Source of the DNA: a bacterium | GTDB taxonomy: Bacteria; Zhuqueibacterota; QNDG01; JAFGCO01 | Length of the DNA: 64,000 bases | NCBI GenBank assembly: GCA_016930535.1 | Contig: JAFGGN010000092.1 | Location: forward strand, 1 to 64,000 | Direction of reading: 5' to 3' | In this document: positions 8,200 to 18,233 of the stretch, piece by piece | Position numbering within the stretch: the stretch's first letter is position 1 | Layout of the letters: each line of letters starts with the position of its first letter | Translations under genes and position numbers: made by a program | Notes under the pieces: model-generated | Seen by the model: only the letters and a program-made list of their open reading frames with translations | Told to the model about the DNA's origin: nothing | The model's database searches: none

Positions 8200-10899
8200 A
8201 TGCGCAATTGGTTGAAAGGCTGCCGGTTCATGGCGCTTTTGCTTCTCGTTGCGGGGACGTGTTCCTGGTGTACCGGATCCGGCCGTGTGACGCTGAACTG
8301 CCGGAACTGCGTCCTGAAGGACGTTTTAAAAATAATATCGCGGCAGGCCGATGTCAGTTTCGTATTCAATGACGGACTCGTTCAGGATAAAACCGTGGAC
8401 TGCCGATTCGAGGATGCGTCAGTGGACGAGGTTCTGGAACGGATACTGCCCGGACTGTGTCTGGCCTATCGGCGGACAACGCCCAATGTCATTGTGCTGT
8501 ATCAGTCCGGAATCGGGAGCTCCGGCCGGGAATCCGAAATAAGGGGTGTTGTCCGGGACGCGGAGAACAACGAAATCCTGCCGTATGCGAATATACTGCT
8601 CAAAGGATCCGGCAGGGGAAGCGCTTCCGACGAGGAAGGTGTGTTCCGTCTCCGGATTCCCTCTGAAGCCTGCACCCTTCAGGTCAGCTATATCGGTTAT
8701 CATACCGAAGAACTCCTGGCATCCGCGTCGGACAATCGCGAGCTGATGCAGATCGTCATGACCCAGCGCACGCTTGAGACCCGGGAAATTGAAGTCATGG
8801 CCGACCGTGATCCGGCCGTTCATATTCAGACCGATGATATCGGCAGGATTCGTTTCAATCCCCGGTCCGTTCAGTCGCTGCCTTCGATGAGCGGGGCGGA
8901 TTTTCAGCGTGTGCTTCAATTCATGCCCGGATTCAGCGCAAGGACGGACCGTGTTTCGGAGCTCTGCACACCGGGCGGTTTCAGTAATCAGAATCTGGTA
9001 TATTTTGACGGTATTCCGGTATGTTCCAAACCCGAGCTGTATTTCGGCATGCTGAATCCGTTTCATCAGCGCGCAATCGAAAATGTAAGTTCTTATCAGG
9101 GAGGGTATCCGGCGCAATACGGGGATTGCCTGTCGGGCATCGTCGAGCTCACCGGAAATACGGTGCCGGACCGCAGGCTCAATTTTGGCTTCGGCGGTGA
9201 TATTTTTCAGACCCATGGTTTTCTTGAATGGCCCCTGGCCCGGAAAGTCGGTGTATTTGCATCCTTTAACCGGTCCTTCGATGATATCACGCAGGGCCCG
9301 CTTTTCCAGGATTTTTATTCGATTTCACAGGACGTGTATACGAATGCAGAGGTCGAAACGAACGGGACAGTGACGAACGATGATTACCGGTTTACACGTG
9401 CGCTGTTGAAACTGACCTGCGGCCTGTCCGAAGAAAACCGTCTGGGCCTGACCTTTTACTCGGGCCGTGAAACAAAAAACAGCAGGGTACCCATCAACAC
9501 ACACAAATTACTATGGGGGGATTGGGGATTGTCGATGCAGTGGAACCGCCGGTGGACATCCTGGTATGATTCGAAACTGTCCTGTGTGCATGATCTGCAC
9601 GATATACGGAGGAGAATGGCGACGCTTTATCAGATTTATAACGACAGCTTCGACGAGGTGAATGTTCTCGAAAACGCGGAAATCGAGGCCATCCTGAACA
9701 GAACGATTGTCAAATGGGACAATACACTCGCATTTCGCAGGATTCAGCTGCATGCCGGCATGGAAACGCTGGTTGAATCGTATCGTTATGAGACTGATGG
9801 CGGTCTCTCAGATCCGGTGGACGGACTCGAAGGAGTCGTTCACGGGATAGAAGTCGAAGATTATGAAGCGAAATCCCTGTCCCGGCGGCAGAGCTTTTTT
9901 GCACAGGGGCAATTCCGTGTAACAGACCGGATCCGTGCAGGAGCCGGATTCAGGGCAGTCGGGCTCATTGGTGAGGATACGTGGATGTGGCTGCCGAGAA
10001 TGACTTTTGAGATGCCCGTGATAGGGCCCTGTATATTGAAAGGCCAATGGGGCAAATACACCCAGTTCTACTCACCGTACGTGCTTCATCAGGTTCAGAT
10101 GACACAAAAGGACAGCCTGGTCGAATCTTCTCCCGCGATAGCCGATCAGCTGCATTTATGCATGGAAATCGGGAACAGGGGCATGCTGGTTCAGGCCGGC
10201 CTTTATTTTAAAGAATCGAAGCATATGATCTTTCAATTCAATAAGGACGACTTCAATGTGAACCGTTTTCCCGTCGACAATTTCCTGGCCGAGGCCCTGT
10301 ATACACAGTTCGAGCCGATATTCATCAAAAACGGCAGATCCGGGGGGCTGGAGTGCCTGGTTCAGAAAAAGTCGGGAAAACTGTCGGGGTGGCTGGTTTA
10401 TCAGTACTGGATCTCGGAATTCAGAGTCAGGGACATGAACCGCATCTATCCTGAATCATGGCAGAATTTTGCATATCCACGTGAAATCCAGAAATTACAT
10501 ACGCTTAAATCGGCCAATTTTTTTCACCGAGGAGCATGGACACTGTCTGTCACAGGTGTTTATTCGAGAGCGGGAAAGGAAGCGGATTTCCGGTATTCTC
10601 AGAAGGAAGTGGCACCCGAATCCGTTGTCGACCTGGTCGATGAGATGAACTACAGCTCCAGCAAATCCATGTTTCTGGATTACTGTCGCGTGGATGTGGG
10701 CCTTTCCCGGAAATGCCTCCGCCTGTTCGGTCTGCAATGGGAGCTCGGTATATCCGTGATCAATGTGCTCAATCTGAAAAATATCGAGGACCGTTATCAG
10801 GTCGCTTTTGTCGACGAATACAATACCAGTACGACTGTTTATGAAAAACGCATGCTGCCGGTCACGCCCTTTATTTTTGCCAATATTTCATTCCGGTAA
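8200..10899 (+). CDS. TonB-dependent transducer with STN, carboxypeptidase-regulatory and plug domains
   Basis: 899 residues. The ATG at 8200 lies one base after the FecR stop and has AGGA upstream. In order: signal peptide (1-26), secretin/TonB N-terminal STN domain (about 30-100; VLKDVLKIISRQADVSFVF), carboxypeptidase-D-regulatory beta-sandwich (about 110-195; IRGVVRDAENNEILPYANI), plug (about 215-330; NLVYFDGIPVCSKPELYF, YPAQYGDCLSGIVELTG) and a long outer-membrane barrel ending in the aromatic-rich FANISFR. The STN domain marks it as a signalling receptor that also imports its ligand with TonB energy. The substrate is unknown. The FecR and ECF sigma genes just upstream complete the circuit. 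Confidence 0.92.
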   Translation: MRNWLKGCRFMALLLLVAGTCSWCTGSGRVTLNCRNCVLKDVLKIISRQADVSFVFNDGLVQDKTVDCRFEDASVDEVLERILPGLCLAYRRTTPNVIVLYQSGIGSSGRESEIRGVVRDAENNEILPYANILLKGSGRGSASDEEGVFRLRIPSEACTLQVSYIGYHTEELLASASDNRELMQIVMTQRTLETREIEVMADRDPAVHIQTDDIGRIRFNPRSVQSLPSMSGADFQRVLQFMPGFSARTDRVSELCTPGGFSNQNLVYFDGIPVCSKPELYFGMLNPFHQRAIENVSSYQGGYPAQYGDCLSGIVELTGNTVPDRRLNFGFGGDIFQTHGFLEWPLARKVGVFASFNRSFDDITQGPLFQDFYSISQDVYTNAEVETNGTVTNDDYRFTRALLKLTCGLSEENRLGLTFYSGRETKNSRVPINTHKLLWGDWGLSMQWNRRWTSWYDSKLSCVHDLHDIRRRMATLYQIYNDSFDEVNVLENAEIEAILNRTIVKWDNTLAFRRIQLHAGMETLVESYRYETDGGLSDPVDGLEGVVHGIEVEDYEAKSLSRRQSFFAQGQFRVTDRIRAGAGFRAVGLIGEDTWMWLPRMTFEMPVIGPCILKGQWGKYTQFYSPYVLHQVQMTQKDSLVESSPAIADQLHLCMEIGNRGMLVQAGLYFKESKHMIFQFNKDDFNVNRFPVDNFLAEALYTQFEPIFIKNGRSGGLECLVQKKSGKLSGWLVYQYWISEFRVRDMNRIYPESWQNFAYPREIQKLHTLKSANFFHRGAWTLSVTGVYSRAGKEADFRYSQKEVAPESVVDLVDEMNYSSSKSMFLDYCRVDVGLSRKCLRLFGLQWELGISVINVLNLKNIEDRYQVAFVDEYNTSTTVYEKRMLPVTPFIFANISFR

Positions 10900-11022
10900 A
10901 CGCATCCGCCTTCCGTTTAAAATCTGAAAATGATATTTGTATTTGATCCTGAAAACACCTAATTTCCATGTAAAACCATTCGGATCCCGGCATCGTCTTC
11001 ATTCCGGAACCATTTGAACCAG

Positions 11023-11050
11023 CGGCCGGTCCGGCTTCATTGACCGGCCG
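11023..11050 (+). promoter_or_regulatory. leader hairpin just upstream of the CreD-like gene
   Basis: CGGCCGGT (11023-11030) and ACCGGCCG (11043-11050) are perfect inverted repeats with a 12-base loop. The stem ends about six bases before the CCGGAGG ribosome-binding site of the gene starting at 11071. It could be a translational control hairpin. No T-run follows, so it is not a terminator. Confidence 0.35.
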
Positions 11051-11070
11051 GGAAAAACCGGAGGCATACC

Positions 11071-12309
11071 ATGAGCGTGAAAAAACTGGCGGCCATCATT
11101 TTTATCTATATCATGACATTCATTGCCTGGATGATACTCGGCGCTTCGAACCTCGAGAGGACGAACGACTCGTTCCGGAAATTGAAAAGCGAAGTCGTCA
11201 GTCTTTACGGTGATGCGCTCAACATCCATGCGCCGGTGTGCTATTCAAAAATCCGGAAAATCAGGGAAGAAATTGTGGACGGTAAAAAGGTGCAGAAGGC
11301 CTATTTTGAACAGGATGATCTGGAGCTGTCCAAATCGGACATCCGGATTCAGGTGCATCTGGATCAGAGGAAAAAGGGCAATCTCTGGTTCCCGACATTC
11401 AGGGCCGCATTTTCAGGAGCCTATGAATTTAAAGTGAAAAACACGAATAAATCCGGAAAGGCGGAGGTTTTTCTGTACACCACCCTGAAATCGGCCAATT
11501 CCATTTACGACAACATACAGCTGGCCGTCAACGACAGAAATATGGCCGATGTGACGCCCCTGATTCAAAAGAAAGAAATACCCGTGACACCCATGCAGGA
11601 CGGCACCGTCCGGCTGAAAATCAGTTATGACTGTACGGGCATGGAAAGCATCATGTATTTTATATCGCCGGGGCCGGATGATATCACGCAGATCAATCAT
11701 TTTACCCTGAAGATGATCACGGATTTTAAAAATTACGATTTTCCAAAGGATATGATGTCGCCACTGGAAAAGGAAATCACGGATCAGGGGACCGAACTCG
11801 TCTGGCGTTTCAATAAGTCCGTGACAGGGAAAGATATCGGGCTCATCATCCCCAACAGGTTGAATCCCGGAGAAATCGTGAGCCGGGTGACTTTTTTTGC
11901 CCCGGTGCCGCTGCTGTTCTTCTTCATCGTGCTTTTTATGATTTCAATCCTGTCAAAAATCGACATGCATCCGATGAACTATTTCTTTCTGGCCGCCACA
12001 TTTTTCTCGTTTCATCTGATGTATTCCTATTTCTCCGATCACCTGAACATCTATGTAACGTTCGTCATCGCGTCTGTTGTTTCGCTGCTGCTGACCGTGA
12101 CCTACCTCAGGCTGTTTACACCGGGCAGGCTGGCCTATTTATATGCGCCGCTGACTCAGATCATTTATCTGATCATTTTTTCATACTCCTTTTTCTTCAA
12201 GGGCATGACCGGTATGATCGTCACGATCTGCGCTGTCATCACGCTTTTCATCCTGATGCAGATGACGGCCAGATTGAACTGGGAACAGGTGTTCGGCAGA
12301 AAAACATGA
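11071..12309 (+). CDS. CreD-like inner-membrane protein
   Basis: 412 residues. There is one N-terminal membrane segment (5-25), a large soluble region (26-270) presumably in the periplasm, then about six membrane segments (274-405). The C-terminal part (ISILSKIDMHPMNYFFLAAT, YFSDHLNIYVTFVIASV, MTARLNWEQVF) follows the plan of the CreD C-terminus, in which the helices end in a similar RxDW motif. E. coli CreD belongs to the CreBC regulon and affects envelope integrity and colicin tolerance. No creBC homologues are nearby, so the link to that system is only by family. The ATG has GGAGG seven bases upstream. Confidence 0.65.
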   Translation: MSVKKLAAIIFIYIMTFIAWMILGASNLERTNDSFRKLKSEVVSLYGDALNIHAPVCYSKIRKIREEIVDGKKVQKAYFEQDDLELSKSDIRIQVHLDQRKKGNLWFPTFRAAFSGAYEFKVKNTNKSGKAEVFLYTTLKSANSIYDNIQLAVNDRNMADVTPLIQKKEIPVTPMQDGTVRLKISYDCTGMESIMYFISPGPDDITQINHFTLKMITDFKNYDFPKDMMSPLEKEITDQGTELVWRFNKSVTGKDIGLIIPNRLNPGEIVSRVTFFAPVPLLFFFIVLFMISILSKIDMHPMNYFFLAATFFSFHLMYSYFSDHLNIYVTFVIASVVSLLLTVTYLRLFTPGRLAYLYAPLTQIIYLIIFSYSFFFKGMTGMIVTICAVITLFILMQMTARLNWEQVFGRKT

Positions 12310-12643
12310 TGCGGCGGTCCGTCCGTATCGGGCCGTGTTTCATCCGGCCGCGGGACCGGACCATCATGATTCATTGCATCCCATTCAAAGTGGGCATAAA
12401 GAAACGGCAATCCATGCCAGGCGCTTTGTGCCCCTTTTATTTTACGGCATTCCGTGTGAAGGATCATGCTTTTCTTTTCCCTCAACAGGATCCGTAATCC
12501 GGTTCCTGCTCCGGCTTCAGATTCGCAATGCCCTATCCTTTCCGTCCGGTTTTTTTATTTATCTTCTTCAAATTTCAATTAGGGTATATCCGCATGAACG
12601 GCGTAGTATAGGTATAACATGCTGTCAGCATCATTCAAACTGG
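12310..12643. other. non-coding spacer upstream of the subtilase
   Basis: About 330 bases without a convincing gene. Short open frames here lack ribosome-binding sites and family features. The stretch AGTATAGGTATAACATGC at 12604-12621 is AT-rich and could be a -10 region, but no matching -35 was found. The right end is a copy of the REP-like element. Confidence 0.4.
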
Positions 12644-12700
12644 ATTGGTACTCCCTGCCGCAAGCAGCGGGGAATGCGTTCGCTGTTCAGATTCAAAAAA
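12644..12700 (+). repeat. REP-like palindromic element, copy 3
   Basis: Reads ATTGGTACTCCCTGCCGC, AAGCAGCGGGGAATGCG, then TTCGCTGTTCAGATTCAAAA. It abuts the ribosome-binding site (AAAGGAGAAG) of the subtilase gene, so the element forms the distal 5' leader of that mRNA. Confidence 0.7.
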
Positions 12701-12710
12701 GGAGAAGTCG

Positions 12711-15700
12711 ATGGATTTAAGGAAATTATTTGTGTGTTTACTTGCGGTGTTCATTGGAACCGGATATGCTCAGAATCCCGTGACCATCCGGACCGGTGCA
12801 CGGACTTTGCACCTGAATCTCCCGGATAACGGAAAAATAACCTGTTCGGAGGACAGGGGCGTCGTGAAAATGGAATCCCGGGAGCCCGGAGACAGGATGC
12901 GGATCATCGTTCAGTTTCATGTGCCTCCTGTACTGAGCAGCGGAAAAAAAACATGGCTCAGCAAGTCGTCGGGCGCCGGCCGTATCGAACAGGCGAGAGC
13001 CGGTTTCGAGCATGCGCTGAACGGACTCTATACGGATGCAGTTCAGAAATATGCGGGCGTTCCGATGGCACCCCCGAGAATCACCCATGCCTACCGCAAT
13101 TGTTTCAGCGGTGCGGCGCTCGAGGTTCCGCGCTGTATGGTCAGCGAACTGTCGGAGCTGACTTCGGTCAAACGGGTATACGAGGATGCCGAAGTGAAAA
13201 AGTGCCTGAGAGAAAGCGTTCCGATGATCGGGGCGGACAAGGTCTGGCAGACGACCGGATTGACCGGAGAGGGTGTAATGGTGGGCGTGATCGATACAGG
13301 CATCGATTACACGCATCCGTCACTGGGCGGCGGACTCGGATCCGGATACAAGGTGATCGGCGGATACGACATCTACAACAGGGATGACGATCCCATGGAC
13401 GATAACGGGCACGGCACGCATGTGGCGGGCATCATTGCCGGCAAATCGGACAAGATCAATGGCGTGGCGCCCGATGCAAAACTGATGGCGTTCAAGGTGC
13501 TGAACCATCGCGGTTCCGGCTTCATGTCAGACGTCATACTCGGCATCGAAATGGCCGTGGATCCGGACGGTAATCCCGAAACCGATGACGGTGTGGATAT
13601 CATCAATATAAGCCTGGGACACGCGTCCCGCGATCCGGAAGACCCGGACTGCCAGGCCGTGAACACGGCGGCCGAAGCGGGTGTTGTCTGCGTGGTGGCC
13701 GCGGGCAACGAGGGATTCTTCGGATACGAGACCATCGGTGCACCTGCCATCGCCAGCGGCGCCATCGCCGTGGGGGCAGTCGACAAGGGAAGTGTACGGG
13801 CGGATTTTTCTTCAATGGGACCGGTGGGTATCAATGAAACCGTTAAACCGGATCTGATGGCCCCGGGTGATCAGATCGGCTCCAGTGAACTGGACTGGAC
13901 CACGTTAGCCCACAGCGGGACCTCCATGGCCGCACCCCATGTGGCCGGAGTGGCCGCTCTTTTGTGTCAGAAATATCCGGATGTGTCTCCCGCTCTGATC
14001 AAGGGTGTTCTGTGCGGTACGGCCGGGGATCTGGGTGAGAACCTGTTCAGACAGGGCAGCGGCCTGGTCGATGCGCTGCGGGCCGTACAGACAGGGACTT
14101 CCGTCACCCCGAACAATCTGGGCATGGGTGTGGCCGATGCCGATGCGGATGTCTGTACGGTGCGGAAGACGCTGACGGTTCATAACCTGAAAGATGAAAC
14201 CCAGGACTACTTTTTATCGCTGAGGCATACGCTGCAGCCGGGTGTCGATGTATCGCTCGACAGAAACCGGCTGTCGCTCGGATCCGGCATGCAGGACTCC
14301 GTGGTGTTCACCATGACCGTGGACAACGGACTCGTGCCCCAGCTGGACGACTACCCGGGAAGTCTCGAAGGCTGGATCGATGTCATTTCTCTTTCGGATA
14401 CGCTTGCCGTGCCGTTTTCGCTGCTGCATATGCCGAGTATTCAGCTGGAGTTCGAAGGCGTACTGACGGATCTCCAACTTTATCGTCTCGGCGACGATCA
14501 GGATCCGGAGCCTCTGGAGTTTTACAATCTGGAATCCCCGGCGAACCTGATCATTCCTTCCGGGGATTATGACCTGCACGCGGAATTTTATAGAAGCGAT
14601 ATCGAATATCATATATTCAAAACGGTTCATTTCAGAAAAAGCGCCAGAATACATCTCTCGAAAGAGGAAGCTGGTTGCCCGTTTTATCCGGAAATCGATG
14701 CATCCCTGGCAGTGGAAAACATGAAATACAGCTACTGGCGCCGATACTTTATGGACAACAGAACGGGGATGTCCACGGTTACGTTTCATTTCGGTGAACA
14801 CCAGATCATGCCTTTTTATACTTCCGCGTTCAACACGGACCGGTTCAGCATGGGCTGGATTCAGGTGATGGAGGGTTACGACGGCAATATCTATTACCTG
14901 TGTGACGGCCTGAACGAACCGTTTTCAGGGGACCAGGTACTTTCTGTGAACAGGGGGAAATTAAAGGAGATCCTTTTCACGGCCGATGTCAATCATCTGG
15001 TCGATATACCGCTGTCCAGGCTGGGATACGAGGCGGTGACATACGACGGCACCCATATCACGAGTTTCAACCGGGAGCATGAGATGCCGCTGGATTCGTA
15101 TTCCCATTTCCGGCTCCATGTGATGCCTCAGGATGATCATCCGCTGTTCTATGTCAAATTTTCCTATTTCAGGGAGGATCTGTTCGATACGATCGACGGT
15201 CTGTACTGGAACTCGCCGTATTGGACTTTCCATGAGGACCGGATGCTGTCCACGCGGTTTAAGATCGTGGAGCATGAAGATAAAAACGGCTTCGATGAAA
15301 TCATCGACGAACAGCGCACCATGATGGTTCCGGATTCCGGGGCCTATTACGGTCTGGCGATATGCCCGCCCTGTCCGCGTCAGGGATTCGAAATTCAAAA
15401 AGACGCGGTGAAAATTCCGTTCCAGAACTTCAGGTATCAGGCCGGTGATTACAGAACATCGAAAATTGAATTTCCGGTGGATTATTCCCTGGTTCTGAAC
15501 GGCCAGCTGATCAGCGACGGGGTCACAACGGATTCACTGATTCAACTGCCCGGGCAGGGGAAGGTCAGTCTGAATCTGACCTATAAGGACCAGAGTACAT
15601 TCGGCAATTATACGGGGGATGTGGAAATAGAGGCCGTTTTCGACGCATCCCGGCCGGATCCGTCGCCCCCGCAGCTGACCGGGCTTCGTCTTCTGTCCGA

Positions 15701-17918
15701 TGGATTCCTGATCAATCCCTATGCCACACCCGGCGAGATTACGCTCGAAGCCGATTTTGAGGATGAAGGAACCGTTGCCGGGGTCACGGGTTCGTACCGC
15801 GTGGCAGGCGATACCGCATGGCACGAACTCGTGATGGCGCATTCGGAGAACACGCACACAACCCGGCTGCCCGCTGAACTGGTTCAGACCTGGGTGGATG
15901 TCCGGCTGTCAGCCGCCGACGCTTCGGGAAACAGCCTGAATTACACACTGCTTCCTGCGTATCTGAATCAGGGGGTCACCCGGGCCAGCCGGTTCAGGAT
16001 ATCGCCATCCTATGTGCGTCCGGGACAGACGGTCACATTCAATGCGGATGTGATGGATTCGGACGGGCTGTCCGGCGTTGAAATCATGATTTCCAGCGAT
16101 GACGGCATTCCGGCTGCCAGCCTGGTGCTTTATGACGACGGTCAGCACGCGGACGGATCTGCAGGCGATCACCGTTACGGCGCATTCTGGACCCTGCCCG
16201 GAGTTCCGGCGCAGTACCGGTCCGCACTCGTCACCACGGATCATCTGGGCAATACGGAAACACTGCCCGAAGTCCTGAGCTTCACCACACAGGACAGGCC
16301 GGATCTTTATCTGCTGCACAGCACGGTCACGCGTCAGCCTGAGGACAGCCTGGGCACCCTGGTTTTCATGAATGCCGGGGCGGATACGGCATTCGATGTG
16401 CAGGTGACTTTCGGTGAAATGAATTATGACGTGACTGTTCTGGAAGAAATTATCGGGCACATTCCGCCGGATGACAGTCTGAGTTACCGCCCCCCCCTGG
16501 TCGTTTCCCGATGGGTGGAGGATGCCACAACCTTCGGAGTGCCGCTTGTTCTGAGTTCCGGATCATACACCTGGAACGATACGCTCACAATTATGATTTC
16601 GGGAAATGCGGGGCCTGATATCAATTCTCCCATGTTGAGTCCTGTCAATCCCGGTCCGGGTGATCCGGTACATCTTGAATCATGGCTGTACGATGAAAAC
16701 GGCGTCTTATCGCTCACTGCCTACATTATTGATGACGGATCCGGCCAGAATCCGGATACGTTGACATTTATCCGTGGCGAAAAGGATGAATATGTCGATT
16801 ATTATCTGTTTACCGCGGAATGGAACGCACCGGCTGTATGTTCGAATTTCAGCGTGATACTCCAGGCGGAGGATTCTTTGGGCAATATTTCACGTGATCC
16901 GGCCTCGCTCAGGTTTTGCACGCTGCCGTTCCCTTCGGGTGAAGCGGATGTGCTGGTCATGGGCCGGTTCGAGTCCATTCATGACGAATCAATCAAGTCG
17001 ATACTCGGATCCTTGGAAGCAAATGAATATACCTATGATATCTGGAACAGGACCTACAGGGGCTTTATCGATTATATGGTTCTGCAGAAATACCTGAAAA
17101 AGGTCGTGATCTGGCATCCCGATGTGTATGAGCTGACAGATGAGCAAATCGAATGGGGGGATACGGAAACGCCGGATTTTGAAGAACGGTACAAAATCAA
17201 GCGTTATCTGGATCAGGGCGGAAATCTGCTGGTGACGCAGTCCGGCTTCACCGACCATATCGGGGACTATGACCAGCGGTATGAAATCAAGTATCTGTAT
17301 TACAAAAAGGAAGAAATCGCTTCCCGGGAGCTCAATGCGCTGGGTTCCGAAGGGGACCCGATCGGTGAGGGTCTCACGCTGTCATTCGAACCGGGAACTC
17401 CGCTCGGCGGTATGAAACCCAGGCGGTCGAAAACCGGCGCGCCTGTTCTGAAAACACCCGACGGTCAGGCGATCGCGATTCGTACCAGTAAAGACGGATA
17501 CAATGCCGTGACACTCGGATTCGATTTCCGGACCATCACGGATGAAGCGGACAGGAACATGCTCATGGCCCGCGTGGTTCAGTGGTTCCGCAGCATGGCC
17601 TCGCCGGTTCATGAAAACAGCGCGGATCCGCTGCCTGCGGAATTCGTCCTGAGACCCAGCTATCCGAATCCGTTCAATGCGCAGACCCTGATTCCGTTCG
17701 AATTGCCCGAACAGGCGGAGGTCTCGATCCGCATCTACGATATTCTGGGCAGACGTGTGGCAGATCCGGTGATCCGCCGCGTGATGGATGCCGGTTTCCA
17801 TATGGTGGCATGGGACGGGGTGACGTTTACGGGCGCAGGCGCGGCAACAGGTGTGTACTTTGTGACATTCAAGGCCGGGACCTTCCGTTCCGTTCAGAAA
17901 ATGATGCTTTTGAGATAG
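12711..17918 (+). CDS. large secreted subtilisin-like (S8) peptidase with T9SS sorting domain
   Basis: 1735 residues. The ATG at 12711 follows AAGGAGAAG and a clean signal peptide (1-20). Residues about 60-165 resemble an I9-type propeptide. The catalytic triad is Asp195 (VIDTGIDY), His234 (NGHGTHVAG) and Ser405 (HSGTSMAAPHVAG), with the oxyanion Asn333 in AAGNEG. After the peptidase come about 1100 residues of beta-rich Ig-like modules. Around 1410-1580 is a Rossmann-like segment (EADVLVMGRFESIHDESIK, YLDQGGNLLVTQSG) resembling GldG/IFT52-type domains. The C-terminus (SYPNPFNAQTLIPFELP through KMMLLR) is a T9SS type A sorting domain. It should be an exported, possibly cell-anchored, endopeptidase. 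The frame extends upstream through the repeat to 12645, but that part is not natural coding sequence. Confidence 0.93.
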   Translation: MDLRKLFVCLLAVFIGTGYAQNPVTIRTGARTLHLNLPDNGKITCSEDRGVVKMESREPGDRMRIIVQFHVPPVLSSGKKTWLSKSSGAGRIEQARAGFEHALNGLYTDAVQKYAGVPMAPPRITHAYRNCFSGAALEVPRCMVSELSELTSVKRVYEDAEVKKCLRESVPMIGADKVWQTTGLTGEGVMVGVIDTGIDYTHPSLGGGLGSGYKVIGGYDIYNRDDDPMDDNGHGTHVAGIIAGKSDKINGVAPDAKLMAFKVLNHRGSGFMSDVILGIEMAVDPDGNPETDDGVDIINISLGHASRDPEDPDCQAVNTAAEAGVVCVVAAGNEGFFGYETIGAPAIASGAIAVGAVDKGSVRADFSSMGPVGINETVKPDLMAPGDQIGSSELDWTTLAHSGTSMAAPHVAGVAALLCQKYPDVSPALIKGVLCGTAGDLGENLFRQGSGLVDALRAVQTGTSVTPNNLGMGVADADADVCTVRKTLTVHNLKDETQDYFLSLRHTLQPGVDVSLDRNRLSLGSGMQDSVVFTMTVDNGLVPQLDDYPGSLEGWIDVISLSDTLAVPFSLLHMPSIQLEFEGVLTDLQLYRLGDDQDPEPLEFYNLESPANLIIPSGDYDLHAEFYRSDIEYHIFKTVHFRKSARIHLSKEEAGCPFYPEIDASLAVENMKYSYWRRYFMDNRTGMSTVTFHFGEHQIMPFYTSAFNTDRFSMGWIQVMEGYDGNIYYLCDGLNEPFSGDQVLSVNRGKLKEILFTADVNHLVDIPLSRLGYEAVTYDGTHITSFNREHEMPLDSYSHFRLHVMPQDDHPLFYVKFSYFREDLFDTIDGLYWNSPYWTFHEDRMLSTRFKIVEHEDKNGFDEIIDEQRTMMVPDSGAYYGLAICPPCPRQGFEIQKDAVKIPFQNFRYQAGDYRTSKIEFPVDYSLVLNGQLISDGVTTDSLIQLPGQGKVSLNLTYKDQSTFGNYTGDVEIEAVFDASRPDPSPPQLTGLRLLSDGFLINPYATPGEITLEADFEDEGTVAGVTGSYRVAGDTAWHELVMAHSENTHTTRLPAELVQTWVDVRLSAADASGNSLNYTLLPAYLNQGVTRASRFRISPSYVRPGQTVTFNADVMDSDGLSGVEIMISSDDGIPAASLVLYDDGQHADGSAGDHRYGAFWTLPGVPAQYRSALVTTDHLGNTETLPEVLSFTTQDRPDLYLLHSTVTRQPEDSLGTLVFMNAGADTAFDVQVTFGEMNYDVTVLEEIIGHIPPDDSLSYRPPLVVSRWVEDATTFGVPLVLSSGSYTWNDTLTIMISGNAGPDINSPMLSPVNPGPGDPVHLESWLYDENGVLSLTAYIIDDGSGQNPDTLTFIRGEKDEYVDYYLFTAEWNAPAVCSNFSVILQAEDSLGNISRDPASLRFCTLPFPSGEADVLVMGRFESIHDESIKSILGSLEANEYTYDIWNRTYRGFIDYMVLQKYLKKVVIWHPDVYELTDEQIEWGDTETPDFEERYKIKRYLDQGGNLLVTQSGFTDHIGDYDQRYEIKYLYYKKEEIASRELNALGSEGDPIGEGLTLSFEPGTPLGGMKPRRSKTGAPVLKTPDGQAIAIRTSKDGYNAVTLGFDFRTITDEADRNMLMARVVQWFRSMASPVHENSADPLPAEFVLRPSYPNPFNAQTLIPFELPEQAEVSIRIYDILGRRVADPVIRRVMDAGFHMVAWDGVTFTGAGAATGVYFVTFKAGTFRSVQKMMLLR

Positions 17919-18030
17919 TGCGTTTGACCATGCAGAACCGGAACCGTTTGAGGGAGAACACCAAGCAGGTCAGGGATCGTGTGCAATTCCCGGGAGCGGT
18001 TCCGGTTTCTTTAAAAGCAGGATTAAAGAG

Positions 18031-18233
18031 GTCTTTGGGTCTTTGGGTCACAAGGTCTTTGGGTCATTGGGTCTTTGGGTCATAGGGTCGTTGAGTCATA
18101 GGGTCTTTGGGTCATTGGGTCTTTGGGTCATAGGGTCGTTGAGTCATAGGGTCATAGGGTCGTTGGGTCATAGGGTCGTTGGGTCATTGGGTCATTGGGT
18201 CGTTGAGTCATTGGGTCATAGGGTCGTTGAGTC
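18031..18233 (+). repeat. tandem array of 25 octamers, GTCNTTGG
   Basis: Twenty-five consecutive 8-bp units with no insertion or deletion, plus a terminal GTC. The first three bases (GTC) are invariant. Position 4 is T, A or G, and positions 5-8 are mostly TTGG, TAGG or TTGA. Because 8 is not a multiple of 3, each reading frame gives an 8-codon repeat, which makes an open frame that should not be called a gene. It is the longest example of word A of the composite repeat. Confidence 0.93.

Noticed and set aside
12645..12710. Upstream extension of the subtilase by 22 codons
   Set aside because: The extension is encoded by the REP-like element. The ATG at 12711 has a good ribosome-binding site and starts a proper signal peptide.
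18031..18233. Possible CRISPR array
   Set aside because: The units are contiguous octamers without spacers, and no cas genes are present.
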